DNA of 64,000 bases from Proales similis. Lineage: Eukaryota > Rotifera > Eurotatoria > Ploima > Proalidae. Made by a program: the position numbers and the translations under genes. Below the pieces are notes generated by a model. It made no database searches and was not told the origin of the DNA. It saw nothing but the letters and a program-made list of their open reading frames with translations. The stretch is from positions 1,674,001-1,738,000 of the forward strand of contig JAGVRJ010000002.1 of the NCBI GenBank assembly GCA_019059635.1, in the 5' to 3' direction. Of the stretch, positions 1-9,679 are shown in pieces (positions within the stretch are counted from its first letter, which is position 1; every line of letters starts with the position of its first letter).

Positions 1-1055
1 TCCGGAATCGTAAATAATACTTGAATTACCGAGTTAAGATAGCAAGAGTTTCCAAGGTTTCGAAGACCCGTGAATCCTGGACCATAGATTGGAGTTAGCT
101 GACTTGCAGTTTCTTGTATTCTGTCCCACTCGCTAATTTTTTGATTTAAATCAATTTCCAATTCGTTCATTGATTTTTCAGTTTTTTTCATTTTCATCAT
201 ATTAATACCAAAGTGATATAGATGAAGAGCAAGATTTGGATCTATGACCATATCGTCTTCATCATATGAAAAAACATCAGCTCCCTCGGCCGTTATGGTT
301 CCCAATTTCACCGCTAAAGGATACCCGGTTTTTAGAAAATGCTCGAGGCCATGATTATTTCCTCCTGAACCATCAAGCTGTCTTCTTCCACATAAAATTT
401 TACCATCTGTAATATTTAACCATAAATTATTACTTAAGCCGCAGACTTCACAACGCCAGCTTTTTGGATCAGGAGAAACTTGGATTGGATTTTCAAGCTG
501 AAGCAAATTAGATCCATGTTTAGTTATTATTCGTTTTTCGCCATCCCATGCATTAACTTGGCCAGCAAGTTCTTCCTTGTAGGCTACCGATTCGGCATTG
601 ATTATTGATCGAATTGATTCGGCAACATTGAAGGGAAGGATATTGATGGTTTCAGAAGTAAGTTCCATCTCATAGGAATTGGGATAAATGAATAAGAAAT
701 ATTTATGCTCAAATTTAAATGTTTTTTCTTCTAAATCAAAGCCACCTTCAAGGCCGATTCCAAGTTTTGTTGGTTTTTTCTTTTCTGGTTCGTCATTATT
801 TTCACTCTTTGAATCTTCAAATATTCTTCTTGTTATGATTCGTAAATAGAGATGTGACTGACTTTTATTATAATGAATTTTCAACATAGAACCACTTACT
901 CCAATGAAGGTATTAAGGCAAACATATAGACCGGATTCTGACTCACTACTAACAAAAGAATAAACACATTCATCTTTGTAAACCTTTGAATTTTTGTTGG
1001 CTATATTTGCTTCATTCTTGTAAGACTCAAGTAAGGTTTTGAAATTGTCTTCCAT
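1..1055 (-). CDS. USP5: Ubiquitin carboxyl-terminal hydrolase 5 (isopeptidase T), N-terminal part
   Basis: A deubiquitinase that disassembles free polyubiquitin chains in the cytosol. I translated the minus strand by hand from the ATG at 1055: it is open to the window edge, giving 351 codons. A cryptic UBP-like N-terminal region is followed by the ZnF-UBP domain at about residues 200-285 (WRCEVCG, KILCGRRQ, HGLEHF, VFSYDEDDM), which binds the free C-terminal glycine of ubiquitin. The USP Cys box GNSCYLN follows, with the catalytic Cys at about residue 338 (human Cys335). The N-terminus starts like the human protein (KDEC then ESGLYVCLNTF), so this start is likely right. The gene continues beyond position 1. 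It heads a run of three minus-strand genes. USP13 is the close alternative, but invertebrates normally have one USP5/13 gene. Confidence 0.9.
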   Translation of the reverse strand, partial: MEDNFKTLLESYKNEANIANKNSKVYKDECVYSFVSSESESGLYVCLNTFIGVSGSMLKIHYNKSQSHLYLRIITRRIFEDSKSENNDEPEKKKPTKLGIGLEGGFDLEEKTFKFEHKYFLFIYPNSYEMELTSETINILPFNVAESIRSIINAESVAYKEELAGQVNAWDGEKRIITKHGSNLLQLENPIQVSPDPKSWRCEVCGLSNNLWLNITDGKILCGRRQLDGSGGNNHGLEHFLKTGYPLAVKLGTITAEGADVFSYDEDDMVIDPNLALHLYHFGINMMKMKKTEKSMNELEIDLNQKISEWDRIQETASQLTPIYGPGFTGLRNLGNSCYLNSVIQVLFTIP

Positions 1056-1484
1056 GTTAAGGTCAGAATCTAAGAACTTTTTTGGTTCGAGTTGTAAAAG
1101 ATTGGGTTAATAAGCTTTTAAATAAAAAAATCATATTCATATGCATAAAGATATGGTTTTTGAGGCTCCAACTGAGCAAAACAAATTTCTTCATAATAAA
1201 TTTTGCAAAAAATAAAATTTCTTTACCAAATTTTTATTGAATTATTACACCTGCGAGGTTTTAGATAAAATTAGACTTAAGCTATGAAATTATCAAGTTT
1301 TCAGGGATATAAAAGTTCTTCATTTAGAAGTTGCTTGGAATCGATACAAGCATCTATCCATCTTTTTGAGACGATATTGAACTTTTGATTCCGTGAATTA
1401 TTAACTTGTGTAAACATCCTTAAACGATCAGCATCCCTTGTGTGAAAGGATTAAAGTTTAGTATATTATCAAGAAAAAGGGGTT
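1056..1484. other. Intergenic region between USP5 start and LIG4 stop
   Basis: AT-rich DNA of about 430 bp. It presumably holds the USP5 5' leader and promoter and the LIG4 3' end. I see no convincing ORF or repeat in it. Confidence 0.5.
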
Positions 1485-4268
1485 TTACATAGACTCAATG
1501 ATGCAGTGTGTTATTTCAGAGTTGATATTTTCAGCTACTTTTCCTCCTCTCCAGCGCAACTTTAATTTTAAAATATTCAATTTCGAATCTTTTTCCATCT
1601 CTTCTAAATTATCGTTTTCGCAGTAAATATCAAAGTATGCACACACTGTTCGAAAAAGTCCTAAATCGTTAGTTTGGTTTGAGAAATATTGGCTTTCAAA
1701 CAGTTGAATATGCGACAAAATATTTGGATAAGATGAATAGTTTAGATAGGTTTTTTCTTCGTCCATTAACCTGAATATTTCATATAAAGACTCAATATTT
1801 GTTGCCTGGTAAAAACTATCACCATACTGATCGAAGTTTTTTTCGAAAAACTGAACCGTCTCAGGCTTGCTCAAATGAATCATGTCGCAGCGTTGAAAAT
1901 TTAGTAATCTGCCTGCCTCAATGCATTTTTTAATCCAATCAATTTTTACTACATCAAATTCGTTCTTGCGAATGTAGTATTTTACTTTGTGCACAATTTT
2001 TGAAGTTAAAACACAAAAGGTATCCGGCCCAGGATTTTGAACAAGCTTGCCTCCAAGTTGAGCTATTTCTCTTTCTAATGATATTTTGTCGATACTTTCG
2101 TCTCCCATTATAACACAAAATTCTTTCTGACCAAAAACGTCAGCTTTCTCTTCAATAACTGAACTATCTACACCACAAAATCGACGGTCAACGGATCGGA
2201 TGATTTTCTTTTGTGATCTATAATTCAACTTGGTTTTTTTTTGGCAAGGTTCATTGTTTCCATTAGCGTCAGTGGCCTCATGATCAGCCAAATCATAGTG
2301 CTTTCCGCTGGCTAGTTTTCCTTGGTTCAAATCTCTAAGCTGTTGCAACTCCGAAAGGCGCATACAATCGTACCAGAATTTGTCGTGGCGAAATTTCTGC
2401 AAACGTGGAAAACGCAAAGTACAATTTGTTGCGTATTTCTCGCTTGGATTTATCTCAACAGCTTTAACTTGGACAATAAATGAGTCTTTTGGTTCAATCC
2501 ACAAATCAGGCCTCTCTGATGCAAGCTTAAGATAGACTGGTAAATTATTTTTATCAAATTGCTTCCATTTGCTCTGTAATTTTAGATTTAAATCACGAAG
2601 TTCCTTAAATGTATAACCTGATCCTATCTTACAAAATGAATAGAATTTGTTAGGAAATGCATAAGATTGAGTTGGATCGGTTGGTAAGAAATCTTGATTA
2701 CTTTGACTGGGTTGATTTTGATTTGAAAGTGATTCGTTGTAAGAAACAGTATCATCAGCAACAGCCAATAGAAAATGAGAAACCAGGCCTGTTCTTTTGC
2801 CACTTCCATAATAACCTCCAACAATAAGCAAGTCCAAATCGTCATTTAAGCCGTTGATATAATCTGGCTTTATTTTGAACCAACCCCCTCCGGAACGAAT
2901 ACTAGGTTTGTAAACAGAATTTGCATTTTTAACTATAATTCCTTCGGCATGTGAGTCAATAGCAAAGTTAAGAGCATCTATTACTTGCTGATTTTTACAA
3001 CCTTGTTCTTTTGAAGAAATAAAAAACCGACCTTCGATTTCTGTTACATTTCGAGATAAATGTTCAACTCGTTCTATTAGTGGCTTATTCGTGAGTATTT
3101 GTTCGTTTAATAAAAGAATATCAAACGCAACAAAACAGGTATTTACTGATTCATCTCTAGAAACACTACACTTGACATCATAAGAATCACTTAAAGAAAG
3201 AATCGTCTTTTGACTAATCTCATATCCACACATTTCTCCATCAATTATGATATCTTGTACATTTTCATGAAATGCTTTATGAATAAAAGGAGTAAGGCTT
3301 CCATTTGACGGATCGGTGCCAAAAATATCTGAGTAATCAAGGCCATTACGGGAATAATATCTATAAATGATTCCTTGCTTATGAATTTGAAATCGTTCTC
3401 CATCGAATTTTGTCTCAATATAAAATTTATTTCGACCCATTAATTTCTCTATATTGTTTGGATTAGCTCGCTCGCTTAGCATTGGACGGAAAGGTTGAAA
3501 AATCGAAATGGCTATCTCATTTAAACGGGCATTTGGATCATAAAGTTTTCTGCATATATCTTCAAGATTAGAAGTGCAATTAAACAATTCGACTGCGTCG
3601 GGGTGAAACGCCTCCAAAACCAAACTTTCTCTCACACCTATCCTAAGATCTTTTAAAATGATTCGTATCAACCATTTTAGTTGCAGTGCCGACATGCTAA
3701 GAATAAGTTTTTGTATATTTAGATTCAACTCCCGGATTCCGTCTTTTCCTTTTAAATAATTGTTAGAGATATTGTCTAATACTTGGTTTAATTCTCTAAT
3801 GCTCATTTCATTTTTTTCCTGGCATCTTGTACGCAAAACAAAATAAGCTACACTTGCCAAGTCTCCTTCAGATTTAATATTGGATGGTTGTCGAAAATTA
3901 AGAAGTCTTTTTCCATCATCACTGTTTGGAGCAATACAAAGTGCTTCTATGATGTTTTTAGCTAGCTTGGATTCTTTGAGTCCATATGATCTTCGGTCAT
4001 TTTGGGGAAGTATGAGGCGAATGAGGGAGAAAAAGTCGTAATCTGAAAATCCAGAAGGCTGATTTTGTTGTATTTTGACAACAGACTGGCGCCAATATTC
4101 GAAAAAATCCTCAAGGAGACGTTTTTTTTCTTCCTTCTTACCTAGTAATTTTGTAGATTTAACAGAGTCCTCAAGTTTGCTTAATTGTTCGTAAAGACTG
4201 GTAAGTTCCTTAAAGGAGATAAATTCAGAAACACAATTCTTTTTTGGGGGGTAAATTTGTTCAGACAT
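1485..4268 (-). CDS. LIG4: DNA ligase IV
   Basis: ATP-dependent nuclear DNA ligase that seals double-strand breaks in non-homologous end joining together with XRCC4 and XLF. It is a single uninterrupted exon of 927 aa, close to the usual length of about 910 aa. An N-terminal alpha-helical DNA-binding domain (about 20-260) precedes the adenylation motif I, ETKFDGER, with the AMP-accepting Lys at about residue 287. Motif III-like DGEMCGYE and motif IV-like EGIIVKN follow, then an OB-fold with FCKIGSGYT. The C-terminus carries two BRCT domains (about 690-780 and 845-927) joined by a linker that in the family binds XRCC4. Intronless LIG4 coding exons are common in animals. The start at 4268 gives a compact N-terminus. 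The next minus-strand gene ends 174 bp upstream. Confidence 0.95.
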   Translation of the reverse strand: MSEQIYPPKKNCVSEFISFKELTSLYEQLSKLEDSVKSTKLLGKKEEKKRLLEDFFEYWRQSVVKIQQNQPSGFSDYDFFSLIRLILPQNDRRSYGLKESKLAKNIIEALCIAPNSDDGKRLLNFRQPSNIKSEGDLASVAYFVLRTRCQEKNEMSIRELNQVLDNISNNYLKGKDGIRELNLNIQKLILSMSALQLKWLIRIILKDLRIGVRESLVLEAFHPDAVELFNCTSNLEDICRKLYDPNARLNEIAISIFQPFRPMLSERANPNNIEKLMGRNKFYIETKFDGERFQIHKQGIIYRYYSRNGLDYSDIFGTDPSNGSLTPFIHKAFHENVQDIIIDGEMCGYEISQKTILSLSDSYDVKCSVSRDESVNTCFVAFDILLLNEQILTNKPLIERVEHLSRNVTEIEGRFFISSKEQGCKNQQVIDALNFAIDSHAEGIIVKNANSVYKPSIRSGGGWFKIKPDYINGLNDDLDLLIVGGYYGSGKRTGLVSHFLLAVADDTVSYNESLSNQNQPSQSNQDFLPTDPTQSYAFPNKFYSFCKIGSGYTFKELRDLNLKLQSKWKQFDKNNLPVYLKLASERPDLWIEPKDSFIVQVKAVEINPSEKYATNCTLRFPRLQKFRHDKFWYDCMRLSELQQLRDLNQGKLASGKHYDLADHEATDANGNNEPCQKKTKLNYRSQKKIIRSVDRRFCGVDSSVIEEKADVFGQKEFCVIMGDESIDKISLEREIAQLGGKLVQNPGPDTFCVLTSKIVHKVKYYIRKNEFDVVKIDWIKKCIEAGRLLNFQRCDMIHLSKPETVQFFEKNFDQYGDSFYQATNIESLYEIFRLMDEEKTYLNYSSYPNILSHIQLFESQYFSNQTNDLGLFRTVCAYFDIYCENDNLEEMEKDSKLNILKLKLRWRGGKVAENINSEITHCIIESM

Positions 4269-4442
4269 TTTTTATCAGTTAGTAATAATGTTGAATTCTT
4301 TTATTTCTTCTATTCTATTCCCTCAGCAACCAGCGTGAAGTTTTTCTCATATCATTAATAGATTTTCTGAACAAAACTAAATCAACATTTTCTGTAATTA
4401 ATCTTATCAATTCGAAAAAAGGCTTTATTTAAAGGCAAAATA

Positions 4443-5084
4443 TTAAGAACCCAATGCGTCTTTCCGACCGATGCGAGCTTTATCTTTGAAAAAGACGCCA
4501 GCGGAATCAATTGAAAAGTTATAATTGTAAATTTGGTCTAATGCCTTTTCAATTTCGGTCTCGATATCAGAAACCTTAATAAATTTATTGGATAGGGTTT
4601 CCAGTTCGTAAATTTGTTCCTTTGCTTTATCAACTAGGTATTTTTCTCTTTTTTTTGATAAACTTATTAAGTTCTCTAATGACTTAAATCTTTTGAGAAG
4701 AGCATCTTGATTGTCGTTGTTTTGTATAGTTTTCTGTCTTTCGTTATGAATTTTATTGAAATTGATGAGTCTCTCCTCTTTAGTAAGTTGAGCATTTCGT
4801 ATTTCTTTTGCTTGAAGAGATTCGGAATCAGAAAATTTAGATGAGGTTTTAAAAAGCTCATAAATTGAACGCATTTGACTCTTGTATATTTTGGTAACTA
4901 GACTAATAGAATCATCAATCGTCTCTTTTTGGGAAGTCAACATGGGGGGTATTCTAAATAACTTAGATTTAGACTTTTCTGTCCAAGGAAGCTTTCTTTG
5001 TCTAAATCCCTGCTTTAGATGTAGCGACACAGGCTTTACATAAGCCAAAAGAGGCTGAATTTTCATCGAGTTCATTTTAGGCAA
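4443..5084 (-). CDS. MRPS26: Small ribosomal subunit protein mS26, mitochondrial
   Basis: A 213-aa basic, coiled-coil-rich protein. It resembles mitochondrial ribosomal protein S26, a component of the mitochondrial small subunit. The N-terminal KSKLFRIPPM segment matches the conserved SK(V/L)xRVPP region of the family. The middle is long, charged and helical. The C-terminal FIKVSDIETEIEKALD then NYNFSID matches the conserved FI..ENLEARIEEALD/SYNWA end of MRPS26. No clear presequence is visible beyond a basic N-terminus (MPKMNSMKIQ...). It lies head-to-tail with LIG4 and USP5. The family call rests on the two ends; the middle is low-complexity. Confidence 0.75.
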   Translation of the reverse strand: MPKMNSMKIQPLLAYVKPVSLHLKQGFRQRKLPWTEKSKSKLFRIPPMLTSQKETIDDSISLVTKIYKSQMRSIYELFKTSSKFSDSESLQAKEIRNAQLTKEERLINFNKIHNERQKTIQNNDNQDALLKRFKSLENLISLSKKREKYLVDKAKEQIYELETLSNKFIKVSDIETEIEKALDQIYNYNFSIDSAGVFFKDKARIGRKDALGS

Positions 5085-5351
5085 AACAATTTTCCGTCAT
5101 ATAGTATTTATATTAAGATAACTTTAATATGTGCATATGCATACTTAAAGTTAGCTTCGCGTTCCTTATGCTTAAAATACTATGCAGAAGTAATTTGATA
5201 GACTATGAGAAGTAAAACTGATAGGTTTATTGTTCCATAATATTTTAGTATACTTGGATTTCGGTTTATTTACCGAAGGAAAAGCCCTTTTAAAAGTGCT
5301 CTTTATATTTGAATGATCAATTACGCTTTTATCCATTTACTTAGGTCCCAA

Positions 5352-5376
5352 AGTTTAGTTTAGTTTAGTTTAGTTT
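5352..5376. repeat. (AGTTT)5 microsatellite at LINE 3' end
   Basis: Five perfect AGTTT units directly downstream of the LINE ORF on its own strand. They probably form the simple-repeat 3' terminus of the LINE. Confidence 0.7.
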
Positions 5377-5584
5377 ATTTAGCTGCATGCCGAAGCATCG
5401 CTTGCCTTGGTGGCAATTTAGCAGCGTGTACGAGAGCAGGCAATTGAAAAGTCAGTCTTTTAAGAAGAATTAAGATTGGGAATAAATTACGGATAAGGGG
5501 TATAAAAAAATTGAATTAGGTAATTGATTAGTTAGCCTTCTGGGTTCCGATTTTCGTACTCGTGTATTATGTGGCTTTTCGCTT

Positions 5585-6565
5585 TTATCGTAGATTTAAA
5601 CCGAACGATTTGGGTCTCGTGACCTGTTTGATCGCCGTCGCTCGTCGCTTGTTCCAGAGTGGAACTACTCTGTTTTTCAGGAACCTATGTCTGATGCTGC
5701 AAAATTTTCCGGCTTTTGCGCGATGTTTCGCCTTGAAGGATTCTCGTGCAAGTCTCCAGCACCGCCTTCCTCTGGTGCCGCTAGTATTGCTGGATGCCCA
5801 TCGCACGGTGGACTTTCCTTTGAGGATCTTGTGGCATTCGGTCAGGTCAGCTTTAAGTCTCCTTGTCGATAATTTCTCCAGGCGGAGTTTCGAGATGCGC
5901 TGTTCGTAAGGGAGGCTTCTAAGTGACGGTAGGTACTTGCTTGCTCTTCTTTGAACTCTTTCCAGCTTTACGACGTCAGCTTTGCGTAAGGAGTTCCATA
6001 CGGGTGACGCATACTCTAGAAGGGGGCGTACCAGAGACGAGTAGAGCATCCGCCAGCTACGTAGAACTTTGGCAATGAACCCTTTGCTTAGTCTGCCCAG
6101 GGTGCGGTTTGCCTTATTGCAGATTTCGTCAACGTGCTTTGTCCAGCTAAGGTCCTCGCTAATATTCACGCCGAGATTTTTAGCCGAGGCTTCCTTCTTG
6201 AGTATGTAAGTCTTTCCGTGCACATCGCTCAGTTGATAATCGAAGCGCTGGTTTTTAGCCCCAAAGTGCATCACGAAACATTTGAGGTAGTTCAGTTCCA
6301 GGAGCCAAGCTCTTGTCAACACGTTGACTTGGTTCAAGTCACTTTGCAGACGTAGACATGCTTCTTTCGAGTTGACTACATCAAGCAGTTTGGCGTCATC
6401 GGCAAATTTTCTGATGTGACAGCGGAGTTGGGCTGGTAGGTCATTTATGTAGATCAGGAACAGAATCGGGCCAATGACTGATCCTTGTGGGACTCCGCTT
6501 TTTAAAGTGGGTTGGGCATCGCATAATCCATTACGAGTCCGCTTAATGCGACTAGTCGAATACAA
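5585..6565 (-). pseudogene. LINE reverse transcriptase, C-terminal part
   Basis: An open frame of 326 codons encoding the palm and thumb of a non-LTR reverse transcriptase. It has SGVPQGSVIGPILFLIYIND (RT block 4), the catalytic FADDAK block, then LNYLKCFVMHFG, NLGVNIS and the thumb-like LVRPLLEYASPVWN region typical of CR1/Jockey/Rex elements. The start codon is arbitrary because the fragment enters from the truncated 5' side; the endonuclease and RT blocks 0-3 are missing. The remaining frame has no stops, so the insertion may be fairly young, but it cannot act autonomously. Confidence 0.8.
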
Positions 6566-6591
6566 GAAGTAGCCAAGAAGAAATTTTTTTA

Positions 6592-6850
6592 CACTCGATG
6601 AGTATCATGCGACCATCGAAAAGATACTCAATGCCAGAACAAATATCGGTACAAAAACGCTCGAATAATACGCCTTGCTGCCCAATATCAGATCTTCCAG
6701 ACCAGGGACCGAAAGTATCTGATGAAAGAAATTTTAGATGATTCGGCAGCAAATCAAGATGACAACGAACAGGATGTTATTCTTTCACTTGACGACAATT
6801 TGGAGTGAACAGCACGGATGTCTCAAGTGAAAATAATGGCCTAGGACCAA
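6592..6850 (+). pseudogene. KRBA2-like integrase gene fragment, copy 1
   Basis: This 260-bp stretch is an almost exact reverse complement of 18690-18945; only a handful of differences are visible by eye. Translated on the plus strand it gives YQIFQTRDRKYLMKEI, then an acidic stretch, then MSQVKIMA, leading into the same start of the integrase-like frame seen at 18.5-18.7 kb. Both copies share the same frame break (stop near CTCGAATAATACG). The sequence ends abruptly at about 6850 and is followed by about 80 bp of unassigned sequence before an LTR. It is a dead fragment of a mobile-element-derived integrase gene. Confidence 0.65.
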
Positions 6851-6931
6851 CCCTCAACACCTTAAACGTTTCTTTGGAAAAGTTGCTTGAGTTCTGTGCG
6901 GAGCGAGACGATGATTTGTTGGCTAAACGCG

Positions 6932-7292
6932 TGTCACGGAGCAAGTCCTACACAGTTAAGTCGTTCTTGTTATTTCACAATTCCCCACCATCCGCACATT
7001 ATTATTGTCCACCCTCGATCATTTAATGTATCCCAGATAGAGTCGACATTGGGCCTCGCCACAGTGCTCGGCTAATGTTTTCCCTATGTCCGATTCCCCA
7101 TCCTAACCATTGCTACTATTCGTTTGATTCAATAATTAAATAATTAATATCATTGTTAATGTTTAATATTTATTTGGTGGATCATTTTATATCTCGCTCG
7201 CTCGCTTCGGCGAAAGACTCGAGTTCTACAATTGCTTAGTTAAATCGAAAATAAAATTATAAAACCCTACACCGACTCTCTCTCGGCTCACA
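6932..7292 (+). repeat. LTR of gypsy element A, copy 1 (LTR1)
   Basis: A 361-bp LTR beginning TGTCACGGAGC and ending CGGCTCACA (TGT...ACA termini). Copies recur at 8187-8543 and, truncated, at 16860-17117, with a solo copy in reverse at 31004-31349. It is followed at 7295 by TGGTAGCAGCGC, a primer-binding-site-like motif. Confidence 0.9.
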
Positions 7293-7294
7293 AG

Positions 7295-7310
7295 TGGTAG
7301 CAGCGCTAAG
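7295..7310 (+). promoter_or_regulatory. Primer binding site of element A (LTR1 copy)
   Basis: TGGTAGCAGCGCTAAG begins 2 nt after the LTR. The first 9 bases match the complement of the initiator tRNA-Met 3' end; beyond that the match weakens, so the primer tRNA is uncertain. The same sequence follows LTR2 at 8546. Confidence 0.6.
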
Positions 7311-7401
7311 ATAAACCGACACAAGAAATAAGTAAAAATGAGTTCGGCCCAGACAAGGAGCATGGAAGCCGCTGAATTAGCAAATACAGCCATCAAAAGG
7401 G

Positions 7402-8186
7402 ATGGAGAAATTGGATGGAATTATTAAAGGGCTCAAGCAAGATATGGTTACACAACAAACCAAGCTCACGGAGAGCTTAGATAAACTAAGAGGAGTGGAA
7501 CTCCAAGAGATGGTCGAGAGACTTGAGGAGATGATACGTGAAGCAAGCCGTACATCACAGCTCGCGAAAGAAGACTTCCAAATAGAAGTCGAAACAAGAA
7601 TGCAAGTTTATAAGGAGAGGCTAGAGCAGCTCCAGAATAAACTCGAAGAAAAAACGGAGGAAAACCACCGTAGGATGGAACAACTCCAAGAAAACATAAA
7701 TGAGAAGTTTGAAAAAACAAATACGAAAATGGAACAAGCCCACAGTCAAACTAAGAAGGACGTGGAAGATAAACTCATTGGTATAGAGAGGAAGCTGGAA
7801 GCGATCCTAAACATAGCAAGAGGACCCTCGCAGGAGATAAGAAATGAGGAGGCGATAGAAGAAATAATAGCGGTGGACGAAAGACCCGTAAGGAAAAGGG
7901 CACCACTAAAACAAATTATATCACTAGATACCGAAGACTTCAGATTCAGCGGAGGCAAAGAAGAAGACGTTGAACAATGGCTAAAAAAGTTAGAGAAAGC
8001 TATGAAGTACTACGAGTACAACAGAGGAGAATGGACAGTAAATGCCGCGCTTAAACTCTCGGGTGACGCAAGGAAAGCCTTTGTGTGGCACTTCGACGGA
8101 AGAGACGAGGCAGAAATAACCTGGAGCGAATTCTCAAAATTCATGATAGACGAATTCGGCCAAACGTTCGAAACAATTAACATGCA
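7402..8186 (+). pseudogene. gag fragment of element A, truncated copy
   Basis: The 5' 260 or so codons of the element A gag. The frame runs from ATG 7402 and is cut at 8186, where LTR2 begins; the annotated frame then reads a few codons into the LTR. Its core (about 7483-8001) is base-for-base identical by eye to 8734-9252 in the second gag copy, while both flanks differ. The encoded protein is a long coiled coil followed by a Ty3-type capsid start (VEQWLKKLEKAM, GDARKAFVWHFDGRD). An upstream ATG at 7338 opens a 30-codon frame that overlaps the gag start in another frame. Confidence 0.8.
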
Positions 8187-8543
8187 TGTCACGGAGCAAG
8201 TCCTACACAGTTAAGTCGTTCTTGTTATTTCGCAATTCCCCACCATCCGCACATTATTATTGTCCACCCTCGATCATTTAATGTATTCCAGATAGGGTCG
8301 ACATTGGGCCTCGCCACAGTGCTCGGCTAATGTTTTCCCTATGTCCGATTCCCCATCCCAACCATTGTTGCCATTCATTTGATTCAATAATTAAATAATT
8401 AATATCATTGTTAATGTTTTAAATTTATTTGGTGGAATACTTTATATAGAGTCCCGCTTCGGCGAAGGACTCGAGTTCTACAATTCTTAGTTAAATCGAA
8501 AATAAAATTATAAAATCCTACACCGACTTTCTCTCGGCTAACA
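8187..8543 (+). repeat. 5' LTR of element A (LTR2)
   Basis: A 357-bp LTR with TGT...ACA ends. It abuts the truncated gag at ATGCA|TGTCACGG. By eye it differs from LTR3 at about 15 of roughly 258 comparable positions and from LTR1 at a similar level. Confidence 0.9.
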
Positions 8544-8652
8544 AGTGGTAGCAGCGCTAAGATAAACCGACATAAGAAATAAGAAAAAATGAGTTCGGCC
8601 CAGACAAGGAGCATGGAAGCCGCTGAATTAGCAAATACAGCCATCAAAAGGG

Positions 8653-9669
8653 ATGGAGAAATTGGATGGAATTATTAAAGGGCTCAAGCAAGATATGGTT
8701 GCCCAACAAACCAAGCTCACGGAGAGCTTGGACAAACTAAGAGGAGTGGAACTCCAAGAGATGGTCGAGAGACTTGAGGAGATGATACGTGAAGCAAGCC
8801 GTACATCACAGCTCGCGAAAGAAGACTTCCAAATAGAAGTCGAAACAAGAATGCAAGTTTATAAGGAGAGGCTAGAGCAGCTCCAGAATAAACTCGAAGA
8901 AAAAACGGAGGAAAACCACCGTAGGATGGAACAACTCCAAGAAAACATAAATGAGAAGTTTGAAAAAACAAATACGAAAATGGAACAAGCCCACAGTCAA
9001 ACTAAGAAGGACGTGGAAGATAAACTCATTGGTATAGAGAGGAAGCTGGAAGCGATCCTAAACATAGCAAGAGGACCCTCGCAGGAGATAAGAAATGAGG
9101 AGGCGATAGAAGAAATAATAGCGGTGGACGAAAGACCCGTAAGGAAAAGGGCACCACTAAAACAAATTATATCACTAGATACCGAAGACTTCAGATTCAG
9201 CGGAGGCAAAGAAGAAGACGTTGAACAATGGCTAAAAAAGTTAGAGAAAGCGATGAGGTACTACGAGTACAACAGAGGAGAATGGACAATTAATGCTGCG
9301 CTTAAACTCTCGGGCGACGCGAGGAAAGCCTTCGTGTGGCACTTTGACGGGAGAGACGAGGCAGAGATAACCTGGAGCGAATTCTCAAAATTCATGATAG
9401 ACGAATTCGGCCAAACGTTCGAAACAATAAACATGCACGCGAAACTAGAAGAGCTGAGTCACAAGGGCTCACTCCAGGACTTCATCCAAGAATTTAGGAG
9501 AATTTCCATCAACCTAAAAGGCCAGTTATCCGAGGAATGGATAACCACGTCATTCATAAGAAAGCTTAAACCTTACATAAGAGGTTACGTACAGCTTCAA
9601 AGACCAAAGAATCTACAAGAAGCGTTTCTCAAAGCAAGAGAAGCCGAAGCAAACGCAAAAGAACTATAA
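8653..9669 (+). CDS. Gag protein of element A
   Basis: A 338-aa Gag-like protein. The first 150 residues form a long charged coiled coil with heptad-like repeats. From about residue 185 there is a Ty3/gypsy-type capsid: DFRFSGGKEEDVEQWLKKLE, then GDARKAFVWHF, then WSEFSKFMIDEFGQTF and LKPYIRGYVQ, a typical retrotransposon gag pattern. It ends 10 bp before the next frame, which encodes the nucleocapsid knuckle and protease, so a frameshift or reinitiation would be needed for Gag-Pol. An overlapping short upstream frame starts at the ATG near 8588 in the leader. Confidence 0.85.
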   Translation: MEKLDGIIKGLKQDMVAQQTKLTESLDKLRGVELQEMVERLEEMIREASRTSQLAKEDFQIEVETRMQVYKERLEQLQNKLEEKTEENHRRMEQLQENINEKFEKTNTKMEQAHSQTKKDVEDKLIGIERKLEAILNIARGPSQEIRNEEAIEEIIAVDERPVRKRAPLKQIISLDTEDFRFSGGKEEDVEQWLKKLEKAMRYYEYNRGEWTINAALKLSGDARKAFVWHFDGRDEAEITWSEFSKFMIDEFGQTFETINMHAKLEELSHKGSLQDFIQEFRRISINLKGQLSEEWITTSFIRKLKPYIRGYVQLQRPKNLQEAFLKAREAEANAKEL

Positions 9670-9679
9670 GCAAAACACA

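Larger units (their letters stand above)
5345..6588 (-). mobile_element. 5'-truncated non-LTR retrotransposon (LINE, CR1/Jockey-like)
   Basis: Minus-strand fragment carrying the C-terminal half of a LINE reverse transcriptase plus a 3' tail. The 3' end lies at a short tandem array of AGTTT units (5352-5376 on the plus strand), a terminus typical of CR1-like elements. The 5' end is truncated at about 6585 and abuts an unrelated integrase-like fragment. 5' truncation is the usual outcome of target-primed reverse transcription. I could not identify a target-site duplication. Confidence 0.75.

Noticed and set aside
5562-5909. Plus-strand frame of 115 codons over the LINE
   Set aside because: It is the antisense shadow of the reverse transcriptase.
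7466-7720. Repeated minus-strand frames over gag (also at 8717-8971)
   Set aside because: They repeat only because gag is duplicated; antisense shadows with no independent evidence.
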